DNA of 64,000 nt from an uncultured Eubacteriales bacterium (GTDB taxonomy: Bacteria; Bacillota; Clostridia; Oscillospirales; Acutalibacteraceae): positions 1 to 64,000 of the forward strand of contig CASFBL010000007.1 of assembly GCA_949292775.1 (NCBI GenBank), read 5' to 3'. Shown piece after piece: positions 42,420-52,496 of this stretch. The notes beneath the pieces are model-generated. The model was not told the origin of the DNA and made no database searches. It was given only the letters and a program-made list of their open reading frames with translations. The position numbers and the translations under genes were made by a program. Each line of letters opens with the position of its first letter. Position 1 is the stretch's first letter.

Positions 42420-42971
42420 TTATAACACCTCTTTGAGATACTTTACCGTTTTTGCAAGCGGCAGACCGACCACATTTAAGTAATCGCCGTTGATGCGCTC
42501 CACAAACAGCGCGCCTTTGCCCTGAATGCCGTAAGCACCGGCTTTGTCCATCGGTTCACCGGAACGCACATACGCTTCAATCTCATCGTCGGTGAGCTCA
42601 AAAAAGGTTACTTCTGTCTTTTCGTGAAACAGGAAATTGTCTTTTGCGCTTTGAATGTAAACGCCGGTGTAGACCTCGTGGGTTTTGCCCGAAAGCAGAC
42701 GAAGCATCCGGCAGGCGTCTTGGGCGTCTGTGGGTTTGCCCAAAATGTGCCCGTCAAAAGCGACCACGGTGTCGGCGGAAAGCATTACTTCATCCACACG
42801 GCGCCCGACGGCTTCGCCCTTGCGTTTGGCGAGCAGCTCCACAGCCTGTTCCGGGGGGAGCCCGGCGGGCAGAGATTCGTTGATGTCGGAAGCCCGGCGC
42901 ACAAAATTGTAGCCTGCGTCAAAAAGCAGTTGTGCACGCCGCGGAGAGTTAGAAGCCAATACAAGTGTCAT
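42420..42971 (-). CDS. maf: Maf nucleotide pyrophosphatase
   Basis: This encodes 183 residues. Motifs: LASNSPRRAQLL, SADTVVAFDG, LGKPTD, SGKTHEVYTGV and DKAGAYGIQGKGA. It hydrolyses dTTP/UTP and modified nucleotides, keeping them out of nucleic acids. Its ATG overlaps the NUDIX stop (ATGA). Confidence 0.95.
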   Translation of the reverse strand: MTLVLASNSPRRAQLLFDAGYNFVRRASDINESLPAGLPPEQAVELLAKRKGEAVGRRVDEVMLSADTVVAFDGHILGKPTDAQDACRMLRLLSGKTHEVYTGVYIQSAKDNFLFHEKTEVTFFELTDDEIEAYVRSGEPMDKAGAYGIQGKGALFVERINGDYLNVVGLPLAKTVKYLKEVL

Positions 42972-43516
42972 TTTTCGATTCCTCGCTTTATGTGATAATA
43001 GGTCTTTACAATACCGACCTGGGTTTTGCTGTCATAAATCTCGTTGCGCATCACCATTTGAAAAGCTTCTTCCAACGGGATTTTGCGCACCTGTAAAAAT
43101 TCGTCGTCATCCAGGTGCTGACTTGAAAAGGTCAGCCCTTTTGCAAGATACATGTGGATGATTTCGCCGCAGTAACCGGGCGTGGGGTAAAGCTTGCCGA
43201 GCGACTGGTATTCCTGCGCCATGGCGCCGGTCTCTTCCTGCAATTCGCGTTTCCCGGCCTCAAACGGGTCTTCGCCGTATTCCAGCTTCCCCGCAGGCAG
43301 CTCCAGCACGATTTCGGCATAAGGGTAACGGAACTGCTCGACAAATAATAGCTCGTTTTTCTCGGTCAGCGCCGCTACGCAGACGCCGCCGGGGTGTTCA
43401 ACGACCTCGCGCTTTGCGCACTGCCCGTTGGGCAGCCGTGCATCATCTACGCGCAGGTTGATGATCTTTCCTTTGAAAATATACTGCTGTGCAATCGGTT
43501 TTTCGGTCAAATCCAT
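42968..43516 (-). CDS. NUDIX hydrolase, ADP-ribose pyrophosphatase type
   Basis: This encodes 182 residues. The Nudix box GKLEYGEDPFEAGKRELQEE with the following TGA is intact, and the upstream EQFRYPYAE is typical of ADP-ribose pyrophosphatases. It likely cleaves ADP-ribose to AMP and ribose-5-phosphate. First gene of the minus-strand group ending with the patatin. Confidence 0.92.
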   Translation of the reverse strand: MDLTEKPIAQQYIFKGKIINLRVDDARLPNGQCAKREVVEHPGGVCVAALTEKNELLFVEQFRYPYAEIVLELPAGKLEYGEDPFEAGKRELQEETGAMAQEYQSLGKLYPTPGYCGEIIHMYLAKGLTFSSQHLDDDEFLQVRKIPLEEAFQMVMRNEIYDSKTQVGIVKTYYHIKRGIEK

Positions 43517-43608
43517 TCTAAAACCGCACTCCTTTGCATATAGTTACTGTGAACGGGACAATCTGAATGCTTGTCCCGGAGAAAACTTTCAGAAAGAGGG
43601 TTTTGCCT

Positions 43609-44508
43609 GTGCTTGTGCAATACGCGCCGTTTACTTTTGCGCTGTCGCAAAAGCTGCTTGCGTCGTTTGCGGCGCAATATCCCTTTGCAGAATACACCGT
43701 GCTTGGCAGAAGTGTGACAAAACACGGAATCTTTTCATTGTCGGTTGGAGAAGGCGAGGAACATGTCCTGCTGCTGGCAGGCCTTTCCGGGGAAGACGGC
43801 GTCCAGCCGCTGCTATTATATCGCTTTTTTGAGCGGCTTTGCAAAAGCCTGAAAAATGATGTGCCGCTGCGTGCCGTAAAATTCCGAAACACTTTGCGCG
43901 GGCGGAAAATCACCATCGTGCCGTGCGTCAATCCCGATGCGTTTGAAATCCGCCGGTATGGCGCAGTCGGCGCGGGCTGTTACACGGGGCTTGTCAAACG
44001 CGCAGGCATTGCGGATTACAGCACCTGGTGTGCCAATGCCCGTGGGGTCAATGTGGAACACAATTTCAACTTCCGGCACATAGCTGTTCTGCCCAATACC
44101 GCAGAAACGGGCGGCTGGCCGTCTCCGTTTTCCTACGCCGGGCCTGCGCCCGAAAGTGAAGCAGAAACCGTGGCACTGACAAGGCTTTGCCGTCGGGAAC
44201 AGTTTCGGCACGCCGTGTTGCTCAACGGCAGCGGTGCGCGGGTGTTTTGGGCGGCAGGAGACTCACCGGAGGGGCAAAAGGATGCGCCGATGATGGCAAA
44301 AATCTTAGCCGCCGCAGGGGATTACACTTTAGCGCGCAAAGAGGACTATATAAATCGGGGGTGCTTCCCGGAATGGTTTGCCTGTGAGACCGGAAAGCCC
44401 GCGTTTGAAATCGCTGTGCGCGACCTGCCGCATGAACCGACTGGGGCGGATTTTGAAGCCTTGTATGCCGCTGTGGAAGAAATGCTGGTGCTTTGTTCGA
44501 TTATGTAA
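43609..44508 (+). CDS. M14 carboxypeptidase-like protein lacking zinc ligands
   Basis: This encodes 299 residues from GTG 43609 (agaggg 9 bases upstream); ATG 43567 adds 14 residues but has no ribosome site. The fold is that of M14 gamma-D-Glu-diaminopimelate peptidases: VNPDAFE and the NARGVNVEHNF substrate loop are kept. But the zinc motif H-x-x-E reads S60-G-E-D63 (AGLSGED), the third His position reads N206 (LLNGSGARVFW), and the catalytic Glu near the end reads Ala (PAFEIAV). It is probably not a peptidase; it may bind muropeptides. Confidence 0.75.
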   Translation: MLVQYAPFTFALSQKLLASFAAQYPFAEYTVLGRSVTKHGIFSLSVGEGEEHVLLLAGLSGEDGVQPLLLYRFFERLCKSLKNDVPLRAVKFRNTLRGRKITIVPCVNPDAFEIRRYGAVGAGCYTGLVKRAGIADYSTWCANARGVNVEHNFNFRHIAVLPNTAETGGWPSPFSYAGPAPESEAETVALTRLCRREQFRHAVLLNGSGARVFWAAGDSPEGQKDAPMMAKILAAAGDYTLARKEDYINRGCFPEWFACETGKPAFEIAVRDLPHEPTGADFEALYAAVEEMLVLCSIM

Positions 44509-44532
44509 GCGGGAACATAAGGCGGCGGGTGT

Positions 44533-45846
44533 TTATTCGGGATTGCTTTCGCCCGCCTCGCCGTATTGACGCACAAGCGCTTTATAGTGCTTGCCTTTTT
44601 CTTCAAAATTTTTATAAACATTGTAGCTTGATGCCGCCGGGGAAAGCAGACAGATTTTACCCTTCGCCGTCAGCTTGTAGGCAAGGCGCACCGCCTCGGG
44701 CAGGTCGCTGGCCTCTACCGCATTTTTGGATGTGCCTGCTTTCTGCATGGCGCGCACAATGGAAATGCCGGTGTCGGGCGTGCCGATAATATTGGAAATG
44801 TTGGACGCTTCCAGCGCTTTCTGGAAGTCACCGTAGTGAAGCCCGCGGTCTTTGCCGCCGACAATCAGCGTGTCTACCGTTTTCAGCGCATCCACGGCGC
44901 ACATGACCGCGTGCGGAATGGTCGCAATACAGTCGTTGTAAAAGGTGATCCCGTGAAATGTGCCGACCTTTTCCATGCGGTGCTCAATGCCTTGATAACT
45001 GTGTACGGCCTGTTCGCAGTCTTGGTCGGTTGCGCCGAAATGCTTTGCCGCCGCCATGGCGAACAAAATGTCCTGCCGGTTGTGTATGCCTGCGAGGTGT
45101 TCGTTTTGAATTTCAAACGGCAGGGGCGCGTCAGCGGAAATGCCGACCTTTTCGGACTGTACTGTTGAAAAGTCCAAAATTTCGGGCAAGCCCTGCGTTG
45201 TGTTATATAAGAACAAGTCGTCCGGCTTCTGGTATTGGGCAATGTGGAATTTAGCCGCTGCGTAGCCTTGAAAGCCGCCTTTGTAATGCTCCAAATGCTC
45301 CTCGTAAAGGTTGGTGAGCACGGCGACTTCGGGCGAAGCGTGGGTGAACTCCAACTGGTGTGACGACATTTCAATCACCGCAATGGTGTCTTTCGTGAGT
45401 TCTTCCAGCGACGAAAAGACAGGCACACCAATGTTGCCTATGAGCCGGCAGTCTTTTTTTGCGGCTTTGAGCATTTCGTAAGTGAGCGTGGAGGTGGTCG
45501 TTTTGCCTTTTGAGCCGGTTACGCCGACCTTGCGGCAGGGGGCAAAGCGCAAAAACAAATCCACCTGGCAGGTCACTTCCGTGCCGGGGGCAACTTCCAC
45601 TTCTTTAAAGGAAATGCCGGGGCTTTTAAGCACGATGTCATATTGGTTAATCGTGTCCAAATAATTGTCCCCGCAAACAAGCGTGACCAGCGGGTCATCT
45701 ACCGAAAGCGGGTTTTTGTCGGCAATCGTGAGCTTTTTTTCGGGCAAGTGACTCCGAATATATTGATAAGACGACTGCCCCTCGCGCCCGAAGCCGACAA
45801 GCAGAACGGATTTATCTTTTAAATAGTCAACAATCGGCGGATACAT
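44533..45846 (-). CDS. murD: MurD-like ligase, probably UDP-MurNAc-L-Ala--L-Glu ligase (MurD2)
   Basis: This encodes 437 residues of the Mur ligase family: N-terminal Rossmann domain (VLLVGFGREGQSS), ATP loop GVTGSKGKTTTST (108-120), EMSSHQLEF, and the C-terminal domain with HRMEKVG and VGGKDRGLHY. The central motif reads LTNLYEEHLEHY where ordinary MurD has a TNISPDHLDRH-like string. It overlaps the epimerase gene by 20 bases. In Xanthomonas the MurD2/MurL pair adds L-Glu and then inverts it, so I infer this substrate. ATG 45846 is 10 bases from aaggag. Confidence 0.75.
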   Translation of the reverse strand: MYPPIVDYLKDKSVLLVGFGREGQSSYQYIRSHLPEKKLTIADKNPLSVDDPLVTLVCGDNYLDTINQYDIVLKSPGISFKEVEVAPGTEVTCQVDLFLRFAPCRKVGVTGSKGKTTTSTLTYEMLKAAKKDCRLIGNIGVPVFSSLEELTKDTIAVIEMSSHQLEFTHASPEVAVLTNLYEEHLEHYKGGFQGYAAAKFHIAQYQKPDDLFLYNTTQGLPEILDFSTVQSEKVGISADAPLPFEIQNEHLAGIHNRQDILFAMAAAKHFGATDQDCEQAVHSYQGIEHRMEKVGTFHGITFYNDCIATIPHAVMCAVDALKTVDTLIVGGKDRGLHYGDFQKALEASNISNIIGTPDTGISIVRAMQKAGTSKNAVEASDLPEAVRLAYKLTAKGKICLLSPAASSYNVYKNFEEKGKHYKALVRQYGEAGESNPE

Positions 45847-47206
45847 ATGCATACATCTCCTTGACCGCGGGCAGGAAAGCCGGCGGCACATGGTTTTCGT
45901 CGTTATAGGCTTTTAAAAGGTCGCCCTGTGGCACAGCGCCCGCGCGCTCGGCAAAATGGGCAAGAAGCGCGGGATGCGGGCGGCCTGCTTTTATAAACTG
46001 CCGGGCAGTGCTCTGCAAGGCGAACACGATTTCATCCACCGTGCCGACACACTCAAACGGTTTGACAGCGCTGAAGCCCACAAGCCCGTCAAAGTCGGAG
46101 AGCAGTTCCGAATCGTTCAGCATGTCGCTGCCAAACAGTTCGCAAAGCCGGTCATACGGCATAAACGGCGATAAAATCGAAAACACAAACAGGCATTTCG
46201 CGCATTTCGCGCACCAAATATTTTGCTTGCTGCCGCGGTTGCAGCTGCGGAACGACTCGTGATATTGCCCGAACGCCGCAAACTGCTTTGCGATTTGCAG
46301 TTCCGAAAACGGACGCAAAAGACTGAAATAGTGAATATCGGGAATTAAGTTGCGCACGCAGTAGTCGGCAAAATCCTGTTCAAACGCAAAGGATTTGGAA
46401 TACTGGTGGTTGACCTCGGTTCCGGAAATGTTCGACTCGTTGGCGCTTGACTCGTTGGAAAGCACAATATTTTCTGCGCCGATGAGATACGCGCAATAAT
46501 AGGAAAGGAACGCCACAATCGCCGAAAACGGTGTGTGCCCGTTGAAAAAACCCTGCCGGTTCAGCTCCAAAAGCATCGGGTCAATCGTGCGGTGCGTTCT
46601 TACAATTTCCTTTTCCGTGTAGCCGCCGGCAAGCACGGTCTGAGTGCGCGCGGGCTGGTCGTTGACGGTGAAAAAGCGGTTTTTGTCGTGAAAACGGCGT
46701 AAAAGCTCGGTGGTGACACAGCTGTCTTTGCCGCCGCCCACCGGAATGAGATTAAGCCCTGCGCTTTGAAAAGCAAAGGGCGTTTCTTCGGGCTTTTCTT
46801 CGGTGCAGACAATTTCCATAAAGGTGTTCTCATCTGCCGCAATGCCGTTGCGATAGAAAAACTCCGAAAGGCCACCGAAATACAGCTTTTTCCACCAGGC
46901 AATGTCCTGTTCGTTTAAATATCCGCACTTTACGAGCACGCGCGGCGGGCAGGCGGCTTTCCAATAGCTGATAAGCTCCACCATACCAAGGCAGAACACG
47001 ATCGCTTTTGCCGCGGGCGAGTCCGGCGCATTTAAAACTTTCAGATTGTCGGTGTAAATCACCGTTTCCGGGTGAAACGAGCAAAGCCCGTCAATCGAAA
47101 AATCAAACGACAGACGAATGCCGTTTTCTTCCTTGGCAATGGAATACCCGTTATAGCAGAATGTCTGATAGGTTTTGCGCAGTGTGTCAAAATCCTTTTG
47201 CGGCAT
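45827..47206 (-). CDS. murL: Probable UDP-MurNAc-L-Ala-L-Glu epimerase (MurL)
   Basis: This encodes 459 residues. A PP-loop nucleotide motif PVGGGKDS (155-162) shows that it adenylates its substrate. SNESSANESN and VNHQYSKSFAFE (250-276) are strings I associate with MurL, and a Cys cluster WCAKCAKC (331-338) follows. MurL inverts the terminal L-Glu of UDP-MurNAc-L-Ala-L-Glu with ATP and so gives the D-Glu of peptidoglycan without free D-Glu. The overlap with a MurD homologue strongly supports this. ATG 47206 has ggaggg 6 bases upstream; a longer frame crosses the promoter. Confidence 0.75.
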   Translation of the reverse strand: MPQKDFDTLRKTYQTFCYNGYSIAKEENGIRLSFDFSIDGLCSFHPETVIYTDNLKVLNAPDSPAAKAIVFCLGMVELISYWKAACPPRVLVKCGYLNEQDIAWWKKLYFGGLSEFFYRNGIAADENTFMEIVCTEEKPEETPFAFQSAGLNLIPVGGGKDSCVTTELLRRFHDKNRFFTVNDQPARTQTVLAGGYTEKEIVRTHRTIDPMLLELNRQGFFNGHTPFSAIVAFLSYYCAYLIGAENIVLSNESSANESNISGTEVNHQYSKSFAFEQDFADYCVRNLIPDIHYFSLLRPFSELQIAKQFAAFGQYHESFRSCNRGSKQNIWCAKCAKCLFVFSILSPFMPYDRLCELFGSDMLNDSELLSDFDGLVGFSAVKPFECVGTVDEIVFALQSTARQFIKAGRPHPALLAHFAERAGAVPQGDLLKAYNDENHVPPAFLPAVKEMYAYVSADC

Positions 47207-47233
47207 GCTATCCCTCCGAATCAGTATCAATAT

Positions 47234-47262
47234 ATTATACGGTTTTTCTATGGAAAAAGCAA
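47234..47262 (-). promoter_or_regulatory. Promoter of the murL-murD2 operon
   Basis: On the minus strand TTGCTT (47262-47257), 17 bases, TATAAT (47239-47234). Confidence 0.7.
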
Positions 47263-47395
47263 GAAAACCGCATAAAAATCCGGTGAGCGGCGCCGGATTT
47301 TCTTTTTTCATTTTTCTGTTTTCGAAAAAATCTACGCCTTGCCGACGCGCTCTCCACCGGATTTGTAAACGATAGATAAATTTTAAAAATTATTG

Positions 47396-47424
47396 TTGAT
47401 ATTTTTAGGCATATATGCTACAAT
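47396..47424 (+). promoter_or_regulatory. Promoter of the EF-G-like gene
   Basis: TTGATA (47396-47401), 17 bases, TACAAT (47419-47424); ATG 78 bases downstream. Confidence 0.7.
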
Positions 47425-47502
47425 TTTCCCATGCTGGCTGAAATGATATCCTTTTTTCTATAAAGAATCAAAGACAGTAAACACTTTTTGGGAGGCAACT
47501 GT

Positions 47503-49575
47503 ATGAAAGCTTATACCTCGAACAATATACGCAACATTGCGGTCGTCGGTCACGGCGGCAAGGGCAAGACCACGCTTTGCGAGGCAATGCTCTATGTGTC
47601 CGGTGCGACCGATCGTTTAGGACGCGTTGCCGACGGCAACACCGTTTTGGACTTTGACGCGGAAGAAAAACGCCGCAAGTCTTCTGTCTCCTCCGCTATG
47701 GCGGCACTGGAGTGGGATAACACGAAACTCAACATAATCGACGCGCCCGGTCTGTTTGACTTTGAGGGCGGCGTGGCAGAAGCAGTCCGTGCGGCAGAAG
47801 CCGTGCTGATTGTTACTTCCGCCGGTTCCGGGGTGGATGTCGGCACGCAAAAGGCATTTAAAGCCGCCGAAAAACGCGGCGCTGCAAAATTCTTTGCCAT
47901 TACCAAAACAGATTCCGACCACAGAAGCTTTTACAAGACTTTTGAAGCGTTAAAGGAAGTTTACGGCAACAAGCTGTGCCCCACCATTATTCCGTATATG
48001 GAAGGCAACACCGTTAAATGCTATGTGAACTTAATGACCGGCATGGCGTTCTCTTATGACGAAGCAGGTAAGGCAACAAAAGTCGATATGCCGCAAGACC
48101 CGGTGATTGAAGAAATGACCTCCGCGTTTATGGAGGCGGTCGCCACAACAGACGACGCGCTCATGGAAAAATTCTTTGAGGGCGAGGCGTTCACCAAGGA
48201 CGAAATCCTCAAAGGTCTTTGCATCGGTATTTTTGACGGCTCGATTTACCCTGTTTATGCAGTTTCCGGTCTTACCTGCGCGGCAGTGGATCAGCTGCTT
48301 TACGGGCTTGCGTGGTCTGCGCCCGGTGCTTACGGCTATGCCGGTGAAGATGCTGAATATGAAAACGGCGAAGTGAACATTCTGCCCTGTAACGAAGCAG
48401 GCCCGCTTGCGGCAATTTGCTTTAAGACGGTCGTTGACCCGTTCGTCGGCAAAATGTCATTCTTTAAAGTGATTTCCGGCAAACTCTGCGCCGACTCGAC
48501 GGCCTACAACCCGCGCACCGGTGAAAACGAGAAAATCGGCAAAATCATCATGGTTCGCGGCGCCAAACAGGAAGACGCCAAAGAGATTATTGCCGGTGAC
48601 ATCGGCGTGCTGACAAAGCTTGCCAATGTTAAGACAGGCGACACGCTCTGCGACAGCAAAAACATTCTCAAGCTCAAAGGTGTGGATTTCCCCGCACCCT
48701 GCCTTTCCATGGCTATCAAAGTGGCGAAAAAAGGCGAAGAAGAAAAGGTTGCCGCCGGGCTTCTGCGCTTAATGGAAGAAGACCCCACCATTCAGTATAC
48801 CAACAACACCGAGACCCGCGAGCAGGTGCTTTCCGGCCTTGGTGAGCAGCACTTGGATGTTATCGTTTCCAAGCTGCGCAATAAATTCGGCGTTGAGGTC
48901 ACGCTGGAAGTGCCGAAGGTGGCTTACCGCGAGACCATCCGCAAGACCGTTGAAGCCCAGGGCCGTCACAAGAAGCAGTCCGGCGGACACGGTCAGTTCG
49001 GCGATGTATTTATTAAGTTTGAACCGTGCGACAGCGACGAGCTGGTGTTTGAAACGGCCGTCGTCGGCGGCTCTGTTCCCAAGAACTTCTTCCCCGCGGT
49101 CGAAAAGGGCTTGCGCGAATGTGTGGAAAGAGGCTTTGCCGCAGGCTACCCGATGGTGGGCTTAAAAGCCACGCTGTATGACGGTTCTTATCACCCCGTC
49201 GATTCTTCTGAAATGGCGTTCAAGACCGCCGCGTCGCTGGCATTTAAAAATGCAATGCCCAAAGCCGATGTTGCCATTTTGGAGCCGATTGGAACGCTCA
49301 CGGCTTTGATGCCTGACGACAACCTCGGCGATATTATGGGCGACATCACCAAACGCCGCGGCCGTGTGCTTGGTATGGGCCCTGCGGAAGAACCCAAGAT
49401 GCAGGAACTGGTCGCCGAAGTTCCCATGGCGGAAATGGGCGATTTCTCTACCGTGCTTCGCTCTGTGACCGCCGGCAGAGGCAGTTACACCTTCCAGTTC
49501 GCGCGCTATGAACAGGCGCCGAAGGATGTTGCTGACAAGGTGATTGCGGAACGCGCCGCCGAAAAAGACGAGTAA
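47503..49575 (+). CDS. EF-G-like translational GTPase
   Basis: This encodes 690 residues with the five-domain plan of EF-G. G1 is GHGGKGKTT, G3 is DAPGLFDF and G4 is TKTD. In true EF-G G3 is DTPGHVDF with a catalytic His; here it is Leu, so GTP hydrolysis must differ. Domain IV with HKKQSGGHGQFGDV and domain V (DNLGDIMGDITKRRGRVLGM) are well kept. This is the second EF-G-like group of Clostridia, not the main fusA, which normally sits with rpsL/rpsG. Ribosome site gggagg precedes ATG 47503. Confidence 0.85.
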   Translation: MKAYTSNNIRNIAVVGHGGKGKTTLCEAMLYVSGATDRLGRVADGNTVLDFDAEEKRRKSSVSSAMAALEWDNTKLNIIDAPGLFDFEGGVAEAVRAAEAVLIVTSAGSGVDVGTQKAFKAAEKRGAAKFFAITKTDSDHRSFYKTFEALKEVYGNKLCPTIIPYMEGNTVKCYVNLMTGMAFSYDEAGKATKVDMPQDPVIEEMTSAFMEAVATTDDALMEKFFEGEAFTKDEILKGLCIGIFDGSIYPVYAVSGLTCAAVDQLLYGLAWSAPGAYGYAGEDAEYENGEVNILPCNEAGPLAAICFKTVVDPFVGKMSFFKVISGKLCADSTAYNPRTGENEKIGKIIMVRGAKQEDAKEIIAGDIGVLTKLANVKTGDTLCDSKNILKLKGVDFPAPCLSMAIKVAKKGEEEKVAAGLLRLMEEDPTIQYTNNTETREQVLSGLGEQHLDVIVSKLRNKFGVEVTLEVPKVAYRETIRKTVEAQGRHKKQSGGHGQFGDVFIKFEPCDSDELVFETAVVGGSVPKNFFPAVEKGLRECVERGFAAGYPMVGLKATLYDGSYHPVDSSEMAFKTAASLAFKNAMPKADVAILEPIGTLTALMPDDNLGDIMGDITKRRGRVLGMGPAEEPKMQELVAEVPMAEMGDFSTVLRSVTAGRGSYTFQFARYEQAPKDVADKVIAERAAEKDE

Positions 49576-49599
49576 TCCCGGTTTAGCAGAATATACAAG

Positions 49600-49637
49600 A
49601 TATGGGAGTGGATTTTGTATTCGCTCCCATATTTTTT
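49600..49637 (+). terminator. Terminator after the EF-G-like gene
   Basis: atatgggag / ctcccatat (9-base perfect stem), 15-base loop, then tttttt. Confidence 0.85.
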
Positions 49638-49656
49638 GTAATTTGCGCGAAAAAAC

Positions 49657-49684
49657 TTGAAAAAACTGTCGGGTATGGTAAAAT
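49657..49684 (+). promoter_or_regulatory. Promoter of the YerB-like gene
   Basis: TTGAAA (49657-49662), 16 bases, TAAAAT (49679-49684), directly before a structured leader. Confidence 0.55.
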
Positions 49685-49685
49685 A

Positions 49686-49776
49686 GGGACACAAGGCAAA
49701 TCCCTTTTTGCGGCAGTGCATCCCAAAATACAGGTGTTTTGCCGGACGGCGCAGGATTCTTGCCGTAAGGTGTCCC
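49686..49776 (+). ncRNA. Structured leader or small RNA of unknown class
   Basis: The 5' end gggacac (49686-49692) pairs with gtgtccc (49770-49776); inside, ggcaaatcc pairs with ggattcttgcc around one bulge, and cggca pairs with tgccg deeper in. Together this is a long rod of about 90 bases starting at the predicted transcription start. It does not match T-box, 6S, SRP, RNase P or tmRNA landmarks that I know. A second, less clear fold (ccccccg-like arms near 49840-49875) precedes the gene. The gap 49576-49926 holds nothing else. Confidence 0.45.
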
Positions 49777-49926
49777 CAGAAAGCCGGGAATAGCGGCCCG
49801 GGCGGACAAATCAGAATCGGCGCAATGCAAAAGAAGTCAATTCCCCCGGAGCAGACGCTGTCTGTTTCGGGGGATTGGCAAAAACCGCTGAAAGACAAAA
49901 GCAAATTTTCTAAAGAGGGCAGAGAC

Positions 49927-50991
49927 ATGAACAAAACATTTGTAAAAAAAATCACGGCAGCAGCACTTTCTCTTACGCTGTTGGTCACCGTTTTTTCCGC
50001 CTGCGGCAAAGAGCAGAAGGAATATGAGCCGGATTCAACCGGCACACCGACGCAGACACAGGCGGCTTCGCCCGTTAACCCCCTGACCGGTGAAGCGGAC
50101 TTCCCGGCAGACGCAGTCGGCAAACGCCCCATCGCTGTTATGGTGGAAAACTCTCCCGAAGCGCGTCCCCAGTGGGGCTTGAGCACGCCCGATGTCGTAA
50201 TTGAAGGCGTTGTTGAGGGCGGCATCACCCGCATGATGTGGCTGTATGCCAATGTCAATGATATTCCGAAAGTCGGGCCGACCAGAAGCGCGCGCCATGA
50301 CTATGTAGAGCTTGCCGAGGGCTTAGACGCCATCTATGTACATTTCGGCGGCAGTACTTATGCTTACAACACCATTAAAAATGACAAGGTGGACGACATT
50401 GACGGCATGTATGACGGGAAATATTTCGCCCGTGACAAATCCCGCAATGTCGCGAGTGAGCACACAGCCTATACGACCGGCGACAAACTGCAGAGCGCGA
50501 TTGAAAACATGGAAATCCGTACCGAAGCAAAAGATGGCTACACCACGCCGTTTACCTTTGCTTCTGAAAAACGCACGCTGCCCGGCGGCGCTTGCACCAG
50601 TGTTCTTGCGGTGTTCTCCGGCAACTATAAGCACACCTTTAAATACAACACCCAAGACGGCCTTTATTATAATTATATGAACTCCAAAGAGATGAAAGAC
50701 GCCGATGGCACAACGATGGCGGCGGCAAATGTATTGATTTTATATACGAATGTCAGCAGCGTTTCCGGTTCGTCGAGCGGCCACAAAGACTGGGATTTGA
50801 CCGGTGGCACGGGCGTGTATGTGTCTAACGGAACTTACCAGAATATCAAATGGTCCAAGGGTTCGTCCTCTGACGCCACTTCACAACTGAAACTGACCGA
50901 CGAGAGCGGCGCAACGCTTCAGCTGAATACAGGCAAAATGTGGATCGGCTTTGTCCCGGCGGACAACAGCGGTTCAACCGTCATTTCCTAA
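49927..50991 (+). CDS. DUF3048 (YerB-like) lipoprotein
   Basis: This encodes 354 residues. Lipoprotein signal with lipobox FSAC near 22, a Thr/Gln-rich linker, then the DUF3048 domain (RPIAVMVENSPEARPQWG, VVEGGITRMMWLY, KVGPTRSARHDYVELA) and its C-terminal companion (NTGKMWIGFVP). The family is secreted and of uncertain role, linked by some to the cell envelope. ATG 49927 has agaggg 7 bases upstream; the long upstream reading would run through the leader RNA. Confidence 0.88.
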   Translation: MNKTFVKKITAAALSLTLLVTVFSACGKEQKEYEPDSTGTPTQTQAASPVNPLTGEADFPADAVGKRPIAVMVENSPEARPQWGLSTPDVVIEGVVEGGITRMMWLYANVNDIPKVGPTRSARHDYVELAEGLDAIYVHFGGSTYAYNTIKNDKVDDIDGMYDGKYFARDKSRNVASEHTAYTTGDKLQSAIENMEIRTEAKDGYTTPFTFASEKRTLPGGACTSVLAVFSGNYKHTFKYNTQDGLYYNYMNSKEMKDADGTTMAAANVLILYTNVSSVSGSSSGHKDWDLTGGTGVYVSNGTYQNIKWSKGSSSDATSQLKLTDESGATLQLNTGKMWIGFVPADNSGSTVIS

Positions 50992-51007
50992 ATTCGTAAT
51001 CATATTT

Positions 51008-51047
51008 CAAAAGAGAACGCAGGCATTTGCCTGCGTCCTCTTTTTGC
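51008..51047 (+). terminator. Terminator after the YerB-like gene
   Basis: aaagag-a-acgcaggc and gcctgcgt-c-ctcttt with a 4-base loop and five T. Confidence 0.9.
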
Positions 51048-51052
51048 TCACT

Positions 51053-51088
51053 AAAAAAGAGCATGTGCTTTTGCACATGCTCTTTTGA
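51053..51088 (-). terminator. Terminator of gdhA
   Basis: aaaaagagcatgtgc / gcacatgctctttt, perfect 12-base core with a tttt loop, T run on the minus strand. Confidence 0.9.
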
Positions 51089-51104
51089 AAAGCGAAATTA
51101 CAGG

Positions 51105-52496
<1,392 letters not shown>

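Noticed and set aside
49686-49776. Structured leader as 6S, SRP, RNase P or tmRNA
   Set aside because: I looked for the conserved loops and core strings of these RNAs and did not find them.
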